NCBI GenBank assembly: GCA_034509425.1
Contig: JAVTVJ010000951.1
Span: 124,001-188,000, forward strand
DNA from: Eopsaltria australis
Taxonomy: Eukaryota > Chordata > Aves > Passeriformes > Petroicidae
Reading direction: 5' to 3'
Length of the DNA: 64,000 nt
The position numbers and the translations under genes are program-made. Below the pieces are notes generated by a model, which worked only from the letters and a program-made list of their open reading frames with translations, did no database searches and was not told where the DNA came from. Of this stretch, positions 11,729 through 22,326 are shown piece after piece; within the stretch, counting starts at the first letter, position 1; every line of letters begins with the position of its first letter.

Positions 11729-12512
11729 AATAAACTGAATGAAGAGAGAATAGACGTGCCCTCAACTAAGTGTCAAGGACCCTCTAAAGAGGTTAACTTC
11801 TTGGGTACTTGGTGGGTAGCAGGCCAAGCTGTAATTCCAAATGAAACAATTACAAAATTGGATACTTTATCTACCCCCACATGGGTACTCTGGGATACTG
11901 GAAAAACATCAAACATGCACAGGAAATAATGTGACTGCTGGAAGCAGTCCAACTGCCCGAGAAGGTAGCAATTATGCACATCAAAGCACACCAGAAGGTG
12001 AGCTCAGAATTAGAAGAAGGAAACGAGCTGGTGGACAGAGAGGCAAAAGAAACAACAAAAGGTGAGATAACAACTGAGGGAGCCTTGATCCCAGACGGAC
12101 AGATCTCCCTTGAAGGTAAGCCAACATATCATAAGAAAGATAGAAAGCTAATTGAGGATCAGAAAGGAACATATAACCAAGAAGGACGGGCTACCACCCC
12201 AGAGGGAAAGCTGACTGTTCCGTCCCATCTAACATGGTCATTGGTGAGGGAAGAACATCAGAAAATACATTGGGGTATAGACACTTTGGATAACTATTTA
12301 ATTGAAAGAATTATTGCCAGAAATTTATATGCCACCATTACACAGGCAACCTGGCAGTGTGACCTTTGCCTCCAGACTAACCCCAAAACCACTCCCAAAC
12401 CAAAACTTGGCCAAATTGGAAAGGGCCATGGACCTGGACAACAGTGGCAAATCGTCTTTTCAGAATTGCCAAGAAAAGGGGGCTATTGGTACTTGCTGAT
12501 ATTATCAGATAC
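11729..12512 (+). pseudogene. pol of provirus A: RT end, RNase H tail, integrase zinc domain
   Basis: From about 11765 an RT connection-like segment (KEVNFLGTWWVAGQA) is readable and then breaks. From 11974 an open frame starts with the RNase H C-terminal signature (an AHQK histidine and ELVDREAK). It continues into the integrase zinc-binding region, with EEHQKIHWG and the WQCDLCLQ cysteine pair. The first half of RNase H is missing, so an internal deletion near 11900-11970 is likely. At the catalytic core the expected WQID reads WQIV, so the first DDE aspartate is replaced. The gene is cut at 12512 by an inserted LTR and resumes at 13130. Confidence 0.82.
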
Positions 12513-13129
12513 TGTTGGGGAAGATGAAATAGGAAAGGCTTATAAATATGATTACCTAGCAAAAGATGCTGAGAATGTAGAAACTATGAGCGAGATTGAA
12601 ATGAAGACAAGCTTTGAGATACCAAACACCAGTTACTGAACAACTAGAAAGCAATGGCATAGCCAACTGCAGGTAATCCCCCCTTTGATTAAACAATACC
12701 CTCTGCTTGCAGACAGGTCTAAGGGTCAGAGCAGACACTACCAACTTGGCAGAGGGTCAAAAAAACAGTTTTTAGGGTTTAAAATATAACACCGTATGGT
12801 AATGCAATAGTTCTCATAGGCTGTATGCAAATGTTATAAGATTTGCAGTTTGTTCTAGATTGGTTAATGAAAAATAGAATATTCAGCACAGAAGATGATT
12901 TATTGTATTGTAAGCGACAAGCTTGGTCTCTTAGATCCTCTCTCTTCGATCCTCTCTTCGATCTCTTCTCTCCTCTCTTGCCTCTCTGACCTGCTCTGGG
13001 CTGCATCTGGCAGCCCCTAGCAGGTCTCCTACACCTACGCCTTTTCACAATAAGCCTCATGCTCTAAGACCCGACTTCAGAGATCTCTCGTCTGTCCCGA
13101 CCATCCAAAACTGACCCGCAAATTCTACA
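12513..13129 (+). mobile_element. Solo LTR inside integrase of A, TSD agatac
   Basis: The 617-bp insert begins TGTTGGGGAAG and ends AATTCTACA. The perfect 6-bp duplication agatac flanks it (12507-12512 and 13130-13135). Removing it leaves the integrase frame continuous across the site. It contains a degenerate repeated ctcttcgatc / tctctc block near 12940-12980. No coding region is present. Terminal bases and duplication length identify it as a solo LTR of a class II type, though I do not recognise the family. Orientation is assigned only from the TG...CA ends and is less sure than the boundaries. Confidence 0.88.
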
Positions 13130-13850
13130 AGATACCTTTTCAGGATGGCCAGAAGCTTTTCCTACCAGAACTGCTAAGGCTCGGGAAGTGACCAAAGTGT
13201 TACTGCAAGAAATAACACCATTCTTTGGAGTTCCAGATACAATATCCTCAGATAGAGAACCACACTTTATTTTGAAGGTGCTGCAACAAATTAGCCAGCA
13301 TCTGGGCATAGATTGGGAGCTTCATACTCCGTATCATCCTCAATCCAGTGGGCAAGTAGAGTAAATGAACCACTTGATCAAACAACAAATTGTAAGACTA
13401 GGGCAAGAGGACAATTTGCCTTGGCCCCAATCTGTTCCGTTAGTGTTGCTACGGATCCAAACTAAATCCAGAACCAAAGAAAAATTAAGTCCCTTTGAAA
13501 TATTCTCTGGGAGACCATATGGAGTTCAGAAGGGAATATCTACCCAAATTGGGGATGAAATGATGACCGCTTATATGATAGCATTGAGCAAACAACTCAG
13601 AAAAATTGAAGAGCATGTAACTGGAACTCAAAGTCGAGGTTTGGACAGCCCTGTACATGACATACAACCCGGAGATTACGTATATGTTAAGTCTTTTACA
13701 GAAAAAACTTTGGAACCACAGTGGGAAAGACAATTCCAGGTACTCCTTACCACCTATACTACAATCAAAATTAAGGAGCAAAACTCCTGGATCCATCGTT
13801 CTAAAGTTAAGAAAGTCCGGGAGGGCTCCTTGGCAAGTGACCCATGGTGA
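13130..13850 (+). pseudogene. Integrase core and C-terminal domain of provirus A
   Basis: After the inserted LTR the frame resumes at FSGWPEAF, followed by the second catalytic aspartate in SSDREPHF and the glutamate in SSGQVE. An in-frame TAG follows the glutamate near 13362. From 13365 the frame is open for 161 codons and holds the C-terminal domain, including GDYVYVK, WERQFQVLLTT and WIHRSKVKKV. This is the GPY/F-type end typical of gammaretroviral integrases. The same domain in provirus E (46828-47124, minus) is clearly related. With the first catalytic aspartate already lost upstream, the enzyme is dead. Confidence 0.88.
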
Positions 13851-13883
13851 TAACGAACTGAAATTGAAATTTATCTGGACGAA

Positions 13884-15473
13884 ATGAAAATATTAGGAAA
13901 AGAAATTATTTCTTTTGTAGTAATATTTGTAATCTTAGGTTGTGAAGTTGTTTATGGACAAGAAGACAATGTTTGGTTGCAAGGGGGAATATATGCGTTG
14001 ATATCAACCCAAAATCCGCTACCAGGGTGGAACTTAACCTTTAAAATTGTAGTTTTACGGAATCAACAACCAGTTGAGAAAGATAAATGGACAACTGAGA
14101 AAAATGAAAAGAACTAAGTAAACCAGTACCTTAACATTACAAAGGGGCCAACTCAAATAGGATTTACAACTTTTGGGACACTAAATTATTAGAAAAACAC
14201 AGGGTATGGGAAACGAGCAGTGATAAAGGTATTAACTGAACCAGATGAACAAATGATGGGAGTTCAAAATTATACTGGAGGCAGCCCATATGTAATAGGC
14301 TCGGTATGTTGGTACAATTTTACAGCAACCCGGTTGGTAATTGTGCAATGCCGGCTGGATTTTGTTAATAACCAAGGATGGAATTTTGACTTTTAAAACA
14401 CAAGCTGGGTACTAAAGTCTGACTTTGTGTCCCAGCAGAGCCCTCCAAACTCATTACCTTTAGTCAGAGCAACACTGAGTGGCCTTGGTCCCAAACCTTT
14501 ATGCAGTTTCCTGGATCCATGGGAAAGTACTCTGATATAAAAAAGTTAAATTTGTTAACTGTGGTCATGCATGAAAATCAGGTATATGCAAAACAGGAAT
14601 GGAAAAAACAAAAGATATGGCAACTTCCAGGGACTGTAGGAGAGAAAATCAAAATAGGATGTCAAATGATTAATGGGACTAACCATAAAAAAGCAACTCA
14701 AATCAGTGTTTTTGCTACAGATAAGCATGAGGAAATTTGTAGCCATTTGAGTGAATTGGATTGTTGGTATAATTTTACATTAGTACAGACTGTAGAAGTG
14801 GCTTGTCTTTGGGCACATAATTGTAACGGACTTTCATTTAAGTTTAAAGTAAATGCTATATCTAGACCCACAATCTATGCCAGCATACAACCTCAAACCC
14901 AAACCACACTATTTAAACTTGAACCCAGAATTTATGAAATTGAGCCTTATGTAGTGAGAAATACCAGTCAACAACTATTGTCGTTTAACCCAGAGTGGTC
15001 TTTGAAACAAGTAGAATTATTAATGCAGATTAATATTTCTGAGATTCAGCCAGCTTGCTCCCCTCTTATACAGACATCCGTTGAGGGCTGGACAACATGG
15101 TTACAAAGGCAAGCACTTTTTAAGGGCAGAACAGGAAGGGATTTAACTGGAATGTTAGGAACTGGATTAGGGGTTTTAAATGAGATCAATTCAGAAATAT
15201 TAATGAGCAAGTTAGCCATCGCAACCAGTGATTTAACAAAATTGAGACTACCCTTGCAGTCTTCTTTATTGGCATTAGGAACTAATCAGTGGCAAGTTTC
15301 TAAAATATTGCCTAGTTGGGAACAAACCCAAGAGCAAGATCATAACCTAGTAACTAATGCACTTAGTGTGGTCCAAGACAATGTATCGTTGGCCTTCAGT
15401 TGTATACAAGCACAACTATGGATGCAGTCAGTGGTTTCTTTAATCATAAGGGAAGGAAATGAAGGTGCTTTCC
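13884..15473 (+). pseudogene. env-like remnant of provirus A, truncated
   Basis: A start at 13884 gives a 77-codon frame with a clear hydrophobic signal peptide (ISFVVIFVILGCEVVYG), beginning 34 bases after the pol stop. Frame breaks follow between 14118 and 14500. From 14501 a long open frame runs through a glycosylated surface-like region (several N-X-S/T sites). It then enters a transmembrane-subunit-like region starting near the basic GRTGRD stretch. That region includes GMLGTGLGVLNEINSE, Leu-rich heptads and SCIQAQLWMQSVV. The frame is cut at 15473 by the left LTR of provirus F, before any membrane anchor. The sequence after F (22327 on) does not continue env, so the 3' end of provirus A is missing. 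The precise env family is not identified. Confidence 0.72.
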
Positions 15474-15838
15474 TGTCGGTGAGAGGAGCAAGACGACAAT
15501 CCAATGTGAATCATAAATCAAGCTCATTTATTGTCAGACAGTGCACATACTTATACTACCTTACGTGCTCAAAATATTATTCACTTACAGAAGTTTCACA
15601 CGGGATCTTTCTCTAATCTAATTAACACACAAACTGGTATCAGAAGGCAATAACATCAACAGTTTCTTCTGCCAAGCTAATCTCTAGACACCTGCACCTT
15701 GTTTACAGCTCTCATGTCTCCCTTTCCCACAGCTGTTTTGAGAACAGCCTTGAGCAGAGGCCTAACACTTGTCTATGGAGCCTGGATTGCTCACTTATAC
15801 CTTATGTCTGTGCAGCCAGAAATGGCCATTTCCCAACA
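15474..15838 (-). mobile_element. 3' LTR of provirus F
   Basis: On the minus strand the LTR starts TGTTGGGAAATGG at 15838 and ends CCGACA at 15474. The polyadenylation-like AATAAA (plus-strand tttatt) lies near 15527. It directly follows the polypurine tract. It is about 98-99% identical to the copy at 21967-22326, with one extra 5-base unit (taatc) near 15620. Confidence 0.92.
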
Positions 15839-15858
15839 TATCCCCCTTCTTTTCTTTG
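15839..15858 (-). other. Polypurine tract of provirus F
   Basis: The minus strand reads AAAGAAAAGAAGGGGGATA immediately before the LTR start TGTTGGG. This is the expected plus-strand primer site. An almost identical tract followed by the same LTR start recurs at 17149-17206. Confidence 0.85.
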
Positions 15859-16302
15859 AGCAATCCAGACCATATTTACACTTTTTCTATTACTTATCAA
15901 ATACTTAACACTATAAACTTATTGACACTTGAACTTAACAGAAATGAAACGTAACAGCATTTAACCTTAACAGTCCTTAATACTTACCTACAATCACTTA
16001 AACTTAATTTCACTTGAACTTAATACTTATATTTAGCAGAACTTAAATTTAACAGAACCTAACCTTAAGAAAGCTTAACAGAATTTAAAATCAATAGACT
16101 TTAACCTAACATCACTTAAATTTAGCAACACTTAAACTCAACTGAACTTATGGCACATGTACTCTTATGATTGTAATAACTATTAAAACTATCAATCTTA
16201 TCTTTATAAACTTCATTTATCATCTATTTTAAAACTTATATCAGTCAATCAATTTCTTAAAGGCAATGTTACTCTTATTATCTACTTCAGTCTTTTCCCC
16301 AG
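15859..16302 (-). repeat. Degenerate TTAAC-rich repeat region between env and PPT of F
   Basis: The stretch 15900-16145 contains many irregular copies of a cttaac/acttaa unit (for example ggaacttaac-like and cttaacagaa forms) with no reading frame. Similar units recur at about 18125-18250. The part 16145-16270 matches 17281-17400, so this 3' untranslated region exists twice inside F. Confidence 0.6.
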
Positions 16303-16767
16303 TTAAACTGGGTCTTCTTTGCACAAGCCCTCTAGCGACCCATGGCCCTGGTCATGGAGCCATTTTTCAACAATTCCTCCTTGTTCCTCTTTTGCGAGCA
16401 AAACATTGTGGGTCACTTTGGTTACTTGTTTCATTAAATAGCTATACACAACTCCAACAATTACTATAAACACAATAACAACAACACACAATCGAAGGCC
16501 TTCGAATAACAAGGTTTGGATCCAACCTGTGATGCGCAATGAGGACAACCATTTAGCTATTCCTAAGTCATTGCTCACTTGCAATTGCTGGGTGAGCTGA
16601 GTCAAAGTTTTTAATTGTGCATGTATTGAATTAGAATGATCAGAGAGATTCATGCAACACATTCCCTCAAATTCTTCACACCCATGTCCTTGTGCCAACA
16701 ATAAAAAGTCAATTGCGGCTCTATTTTGCAACGTGGCGTGTCTCACAGAATCCACATCAAGCAACAA
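16303..16767 (-). pseudogene. env transmembrane subunit of provirus F (alpharetrovirus-like)
   Basis: The 154-codon minus-strand frame contains the segment LQNRAAIDFLLLAQGHGC followed by CEEFEGMCC, the CX6CC motif used to link surface and transmembrane subunits. Leu/Gln-rich heptads follow, and then a membrane anchor (LCVVVIVFIVIVGVVYSYLM) and a cytoplasmic tail. Closely related segments occur in env of B and D in this window. The segment is alpharetrovirus-like from known family features. Upstream the frame is broken and the fusion-peptide region is lost. It continues in pieces into the fragment at 16839-17148. Confidence 0.85.
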
Positions 16768-16838
16768 GTCTGAAATTGCTTTAGATGTCAGCAGGAGGTG
16801 AAATGGTGTTCAGTGGGTGGTGTGTTGGTGTCAGTGGA

Positions 16839-17148
16839 TCAGTCTCCACAAATGAAAAACATGCCACTAGGTAATTTCAAGGGTTGATTAGTAGAATGGG
16901 AAATGTTGGGGGAGGTATAATTGCACGATACACGAGTATCTCCATACACTGAAAGGCTAGAGTTCACACGGGCCCAAGCCCCGGGGACCCACACCAAGCC
17001 CAGCCCTGGCCCATGGCGGCTACAGCCGGGGCAGGCCCCCACAACGCCCCCCGCTTCCCGCATTGTCATCCTAAACTGGCGAAAAAGTCCCTTCGCATTT
17101 TGGTGAAAGGTACCATGAGCTTCTCCGGCCTTGCTTTCATCGGAGGGG
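16839..17148 (-). pseudogene. env surface-subunit fragment of provirus F
   Basis: The minus-strand frame ending at 16839 contains NYTSPNISHSTNQP and then LPSGMFFICGD. The latter is related to LPNGVFLICGD in the intact env of D and LPKEVFLICGD in B. Upstream residues are Pro/Gly/Arg-rich and do not resemble the other env genes. The fragment abuts a partial LTR/PPT copy at 17149, so its 5' part has been replaced. It cannot encode a complete envelope. Confidence 0.65.
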
Positions 17149-17206
17149 CCTGGATTGCTCACTTAGAGATGGCCATTTCCCAACATATCCCCCTTCTTTT
17201 CTTTGA
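17149..17206 (-). repeat. Internal second copy of PPT and LTR start in F
   Basis: The plus strand reads ggattgctcacttagagatg, then ggccatttcccaaca, then the complement of the same polypurine tract seen at 15839. In element direction this is a PPT plus about the first 40 bases of the LTR, after which sequence jumps into env. An 18-base piece of the LTR is also deleted. Its presence upstream of env shows that F was assembled by recombination between two related elements. Confidence 0.75.
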
Positions 17207-19100
17207 GCAATCCAGGCCTGGTTTACACCTTTTTTTTCTTTTTTTTTTTCCCTACTGTATTCATCAAATACTTAACTACACATGGCAATAATACACTTAT
17301 GATTATAATAATTACTAAAACTATCAATTCCATTTTTACAAAGTTCACTAATCAGTCTTTAAAACTTAAGCTTGTTAACCAGTCTCTTAAAGGCATACTT
17401 TAAGTGTACTATTATCTGTATCTTTTTCGTGATTTAACACACATACTTGCAACCTTACAATTCCCCTTTCTGTTTTAATCAGTATGAGTTTGTTTATGGC
17501 ATTACCAGCCATTTGTCAGAGGTAGCGCAGTAAGAAACACACATAACTAGACATATAGAATAAGAATACTTCCAACACCTATGTGCTAAACATTCTAAGG
17601 TGATCTTGTGAATTAGTCTCAATTGCTTCGTCTCTGAAGGCTGTCAATTAGGTTAATACCTTACTGAAGTCTAGAATACTATGCTAACATCCAGGGTCTG
17701 CAACAGCTGCCTTGTTTCAGTGAAGACATGGAAAGCCCTTCCGGATAGGGTCTCCAAGTCCACCCCAAAAAGGATCCAGCTGATATAAATTCCAATTATT
17801 AAGTCAAACCCGACTTAAATACGATTTGGATGCAGAAACACCTGGGTCCATTGGTAGATGTCCGACCAGGGAGAGTCAAGGCTTGGCCAGGGCCAGGGCT
17901 CTAACTGGAGGGATTTCCCTAGCACAGATCTTATGAGAAAACTGTTAGAAACAACAACTAAGAAGGTTACTTAAATCTGAGCAAATAATAGAGACAGTTA
18001 CACAAACATAACACAGGTTGTGCAGACTGTAAAATAACAGACTTTACCAAACACTTTTGACTAAAAAGACCATGGTACCATGAACATGATAATTAAAAGA
18101 TTGCATATGCATGAGTTTACGTACGTAATCTTAACAGAACCTAATCCTTGCTATAACACACATAGCTATGTATATTTGTAGTTAACTCTTATAAAATCTA
18201 GTTGTAATACTTAACTGTAACAGAACTTAACAAACCTAATAGCATTTAAACTTTAACAATATATTTATAAGTACTAATACACCAGGGGTGATCGCTTGGG
18301 ATATGTTTGAAAACAGTGTTGCAAGCTGCAAGCACACAGATCCATCTTTTCTTTGCTCCATCTTCTCCGAGATCACTGTACTTCTAAGTTCAGCTGTAGG
18401 TATAAAACTCAAACACTCATTGAAACAAAGTAAAACAGGAAAAACAGTAAGAACAGATTACAATTCCAGTTATTCATTTCTATCTAGCAAGACAATTCCC
18501 ATCATTAATTAACAAACAATACAAAGGTATACATTTCCTGACAAATTCTGCTACTAAGGCTTACCACTAAAACATGCAGGATTTTGCAGAATGAAAAACA
18601 TCAAGACAGAAATATTTGAAATCCTATTCTAATACTATCACTATAAGAAACAAACTGCTCAGTTTTGCTCCAACAAGCAATCTTCTTGTCTTACTTTTAC
18701 TTTTTTTTTTTTTTTTTTTGATAAAAGATACACTACTTTAACTTTCAAGAGTCTTTCAAGGAAAATCTAACTTAAACATTTCTTAATATGTAGTCTACAA
18801 GTTTGCACATGTTATTTATTCAAATGTTTCTTCTAGCTTATTAATCAGTTTACATTTCGCCCAAACTTCCTTATTCTGCTCGGCCCCGGCTGCGCTTTGG
18901 CACCGGCCTGTTAGGTGTACAATTCTGCTGCGTCCCCTCTGGATCAGTTCTGCCACGTTTTCAATCCTTTGTTTTGCTGAATTGTTGCTGTGGGCTGGAT
19001 GCTTGTAAACAGTCACTCCAGCACTCTCACTCTCTCCGTCCTCCCTTTCTCCCCCTTTTTCTTTTTGCACTGACTAAGTGCAAGTCTTGTAGCAACCTAG
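17207..19100 (-). other. Provirus F interior, AT-rich, unrecognised
   Basis: No retroviral domain or other gene was recognised on either strand. The first part (17281-17400) repeats the pre-PPT region at 16145-16270. TTAAC-type units recur near 18125-18250. A T-run lies at 18703-18719. By position this should be pol. Confidence 0.5.
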
Positions 19101-20523
19101 ATTTCCCAGATTTCTTCTTGTTAACACAAATTCCACCAGTAAAGTCAGCACCAAGTATACGAGACAATATGAACAGTCTTTGATACTTGCAGAAAAAAAC
19201 GACCTATTAAAAGTGCACCCAGGGGTTGACTCAGGAGCACCGGCGGTCGAGGGCGCAGGCGCAGAGAGTGCTGGGCCGGTACTGTTGGAGCACGGCGGGC
19301 GGCCGCGCTCTCCTTCCCGTTTTCCGGTGCCAGCAAGCGAGCTGCGCGCGGTCCCTGTGGCTAGGGAAAACTGTTGTTACGTAGTCGATGCTGGGAAAAG
19401 GGGTTCCTCGCTGCCCGCCCGGCGCACGGAAAAGCGGTGGCGGTTGCCGCGCCGTGTCACCACCGCTGCCAGCTCCACAGTCTCTCACCCCCGGCGCACT
19501 GAGATGCCGGCGGAGGCGAGGGCAGAAGCCGCCGCGGACTGCAGCGGCCGGGAGGAGAAATTCGAAACTGCTGCGAGGAAATCCGAAGCCGCTGCGGCAG
19601 GCCGTTTTTTTTTGTTTCTTTTTTTTTTTCCCAAGGGTTTTGCAGCAGTTAAAACCAGGCAACGCAAGCCACCTCCTAGAATGGATGGTGTGAAGCTGCC
19701 AATGCCACCCATTACTTTGGATAAATCATCAACAGATGGCATTCAGTGTCTTTTCCAGAAATTCCTCTCAGAAATGCCGCTCTTCTTTAAGCCACCACCA
19801 CCACCAACCTCGGGATCTGCAACAGGATCCAGTGGTTCCTTCTCATTTCATGGTTCTACGTCACACTCTTCGTTCTCATTTGGATGTACCCCTCCTTTCC
19901 TTTTCCAGCAGCCCCATGAAACACAAATTCAGTGGCAATCACAATGATAACAACCACAGAAAGGAGGGAGGAGGGAGAGAAAACCCAACCAAAACCAACA
20001 ATGCACAGCACAAGTGCTCCCCCATCACCTGTTCTCCGATGTCCAGCCACTGTTCCCAGGCAGAAATTTGCTCCTTCTGGCCATTTCCCCCCAATTCTGG
20101 GGGATGCGGCATGGGGGGGCACCGTTGGAGGCTCGCGGGTCGAGCTCTCTAACCTTTGAAACATGTAGAAATTCCTCCAGTACATCACTTTTCCGTTTCT
20201 TTTTCCCTGACGGATCGTAGAAGCGGGTCCGATTGCAAAGCTGTTTTCACAGACTCGGGGGCGGCTGTCCGGTTATCACTGATCGCATCTCACAGCGCCT
20301 TTTTAATTGTCTCTCAGCCGGGTATTTGAAAGGCCACTCTCGCTCTCAGGGTTAGTTTACAGTCTCAAGTCCATTTTAGGAGATTCCGAATAATGGAATT
20401 ACCACAGTTCAATTCTCTCACAGAGATGATAAGTTGGAAGAGGTCCTGGACTGTCAGCTGTCCTTCATCGATCTCCATCCCTTCCGTCCTCTTCCCGGAC
20501 CCTGAAGCACCGAGGTTCTCTGC
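19101..20523. other. Provirus F interior, CpG-rich segment of unknown origin
   Basis: From about 19225 to 19580 the sequence is strongly GC- and CpG-rich, unlike its AT-rich neighbours. A 255-codon plus-strand frame (19180-19947) spans it. Its N-terminal half is Ala/Arg-rich. Its C-terminal half is Pro/Ser-rich, including KPPPPPTSGS and a Ser/Phe-rich tail. An 85-codon minus-strand frame (19485-19742), in the same direction as the provirus, lies opposite. I recognise neither. The bases from 20161 to 20523 lie just after the gag stop and hold no recognised domain. The composition would fit a captured host promoter/first exon, but this is only a possibility. Confidence 0.4.
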
Positions 20524-21838
20524 CTAGGCGCGACCCTCCCGCCTCTGTGCTAAGGGCCTGCGTCTGGCAGGGGCTATCATTTCACCTCTTTTGTCTCCCC
20601 TGGCGGTGACTATTTCTGCTATAAATGTCTGCATTCCCACCGGCACTCGGCTCATCTTTTTTAACATGACCTGAATGGAGGTGTCTGCGGGCAGCGTCTG
20701 CTGATTACAATTTTCTAAAACACACTGGCGTAACAGTGCCCCGTGCCTCCACTGCGGCACCCCAGCTGTGATAGCCGCGGATACCCTATCATCCTGCAGG
20801 GACTCAAAGAGCACTGGAAACGCCGCTTCTCCTCGGCTTAAAGTTCTAACGTCCTGAGCCAGTTTTTCATCGCCCTCTTCCAAAGCTTTCTGTTCTACCT
20901 TCGCCCAGCTAATTCTGCGTCTCCCTTCCCCCGCGCGACACGGAGCAGCGCCCCCGCCTCCACCTCCACCCAGCGAGGGGGGGGGGCGCGAGCGGCGGCT
21001 GGCGCGCCGGCGGCTGCTCCTGCCGAGAAGGGACACTGCTTCTTCGCACCGGGCGAGAAGGCATAGAATTGCCCGGGGTGGGGGGCAAAGCCGGCTGATC
21101 TTCCTCCTGTGGTTCGGCCGGTGCACAGGGGAGGGGCGGACACCCCTCCTCCGGCTCCGGCGGCACGGGCGCCGGGGCGGCCGATTGCTCCGCGCAAACA
21201 GCGGCCGCCCCCGGGGCAACGCCGTGCTCGGACGGCGAGCCGTGCACCTCCAGCACCATACACCTCCCTACTGCCGGCAGGCTGGGCGTTTCGTTACCAA
21301 TGCCGAGCATTCCCGGGATAGGGCGCTCACCTCCCGGAGTCCCCCCGCTCCCTTCCGTGATTCCTTCGAGTTTTGCCGTGGTTACGGCTGCAACTTTTTT
21401 CTCTGCCTGGTATCTTTGCAAACAGGTCGTTACCTCCCTCCAGGGCTTCCCGAGTGTCGCGCCTACCTTGTTGCTGTCTAGAATTCCCTCACACAACTGA
21501 TCACCATACGTCCGCCATTCTGGCAGGTCAAAAATCCTGTTAGGGTCCCCGAAACAACCCTTTGCCATCCCCAATGTAGCTAATCCTGCCACCTGCTTTA
21601 GGGTCTCTTCGCTGACTCTTCGCTTTTCTAAAAAGCATGTTAATAAGTCTACGGCTACTTGCGTATCCATCTTCGTCCAGCTGGTTAACCACTCCAGGCT
21701 GATCGCAGTGGCCTCTGCGTCCCTCCGCGCTGGCCCCTCCGCGTCTTTCGGCGCCGCGTCTATGCGCCGATCGCGATCGCCACGCAGTTTTTCCGAGTAT
21801 AGCCGTTCTCGGGCGGCGGACCTCTCTCCGAGGTCCAA
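20524..21838 (-). pseudogene. gag of provirus F
   Basis: The minus-strand ATG at 21838 lies 110 bases after the primer site. It opens a 309-codon frame with a helical matrix-like N-terminal domain (SLEWLTSWTKMDTQVAVDLL and a GKPWREVTTCLQRY helix). A Pro-rich linker follows (PPEPEEGCPPLP, LAPPPLAG). Near 20980, at a G-run, the sensible frame switches to one that stays open to 20524. That frame holds a capsid-like stretch with ISWAKVEQKALEEGDEKLA and AAFPVLFESL, then VPVGMQTFIAEIV. A one- or two-base indel in the homopolymer explains the break. No zinc knuckle follows, so the nucleocapsid and everything through pol are missing. Confidence 0.75.
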
Positions 21839-21948
21839 GTGATCGGATCCCCCCTTCGTCGTGCAAAGGGTATAGATCTTCGCTCCCCGGTCGCTGCTAC
21901 CGGTGCTTTCCCGATCCCGCCGGTCTGGTCCCGCGCGTCTTCGTCCCG

Positions 21949-21964
21949 CACGTCGGGGTCACCA
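21949..21964 (-). other. Primer binding site of provirus F (tRNA-Trp type)
   Basis: The minus strand reads TGGTGACCCCGACGTG, starting two bases after the LTR. This equals the first 16 bases of the tRNA-Trp primer site known from alpharetroviruses; the next two bases differ. It is a strong pointer to alpharetrovirus ancestry and to a bird host. Confidence 0.9.
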
Positions 21965-21966
21965 TT

Positions 21967-22326
21967 TGTCGGCGAGAGGAGCAAGACGACGATCCAATGT
22001 GAATCATAAATCAAGCTCGTTTATTGTCAGACAGTGCACATACTTATACTACTTTACGTGCTCAAAATATTATTCACTTACAGAAGTTTCACACGGGATC
22101 TTTCTCTAATTAACACACAAACTGGTATCAGAAGGCAATAACATCAACAGTTTCTTCTGCCAAGCTAATCTCTAGACACCTGCACCTTGTTTACAGCTCT
22201 CATGTCTCCCTTTCCCACAGTTGTTTTGAGAACAGCCTTGAGCAGAGGCCTAACACTTGTCTATGGAGCCTGGATTGCTCACTTATACCTTATGTCTGTG
22301 CAGCCAGAAATGGCCATTTCCCAACA
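21967..22326 (-). mobile_element. 5' LTR of provirus F
   Basis: On the minus strand it runs from TGTTGGGAAATGG (22326) to CCGACA (21967), 360 bp. The AATAAA signal lies near 22022. It is followed in element direction by the tRNA-Trp primer site. Right flank is ggatttagg, with no duplication of the left flank. Confidence 0.92.

Larger units (their letters stand above)
15474..22326 (-). mobile_element. Provirus F: alpharetrovirus-like, pol-less, minus strand
   Basis: Two nearly identical LTRs (15474-15838 and 21967-22326) bound a 6.9-kb element read on the minus strand. In its own direction it has 5' LTR, a tRNA-Trp-type primer site, gag, about 3 kb of unrecognised sequence, env fragments, polypurine tract and 3' LTR. 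By eye the LTRs differ at about five positions plus one 5-base gap, so it is fairly young. Six bases outside each end (ctttcc and ggattt) do not match. The left flank is env of provirus A while the right flank is not, so a deletion or recombination has affected the junctions. No protease, RT or integrase was found. Confidence 0.85.

Noticed and set aside
15900..16145. CRISPR array or phased satellite
   Set aside because: The TTAAC-type units are irregular in length and spacing and lie in a retroviral untranslated region of a vertebrate genome.
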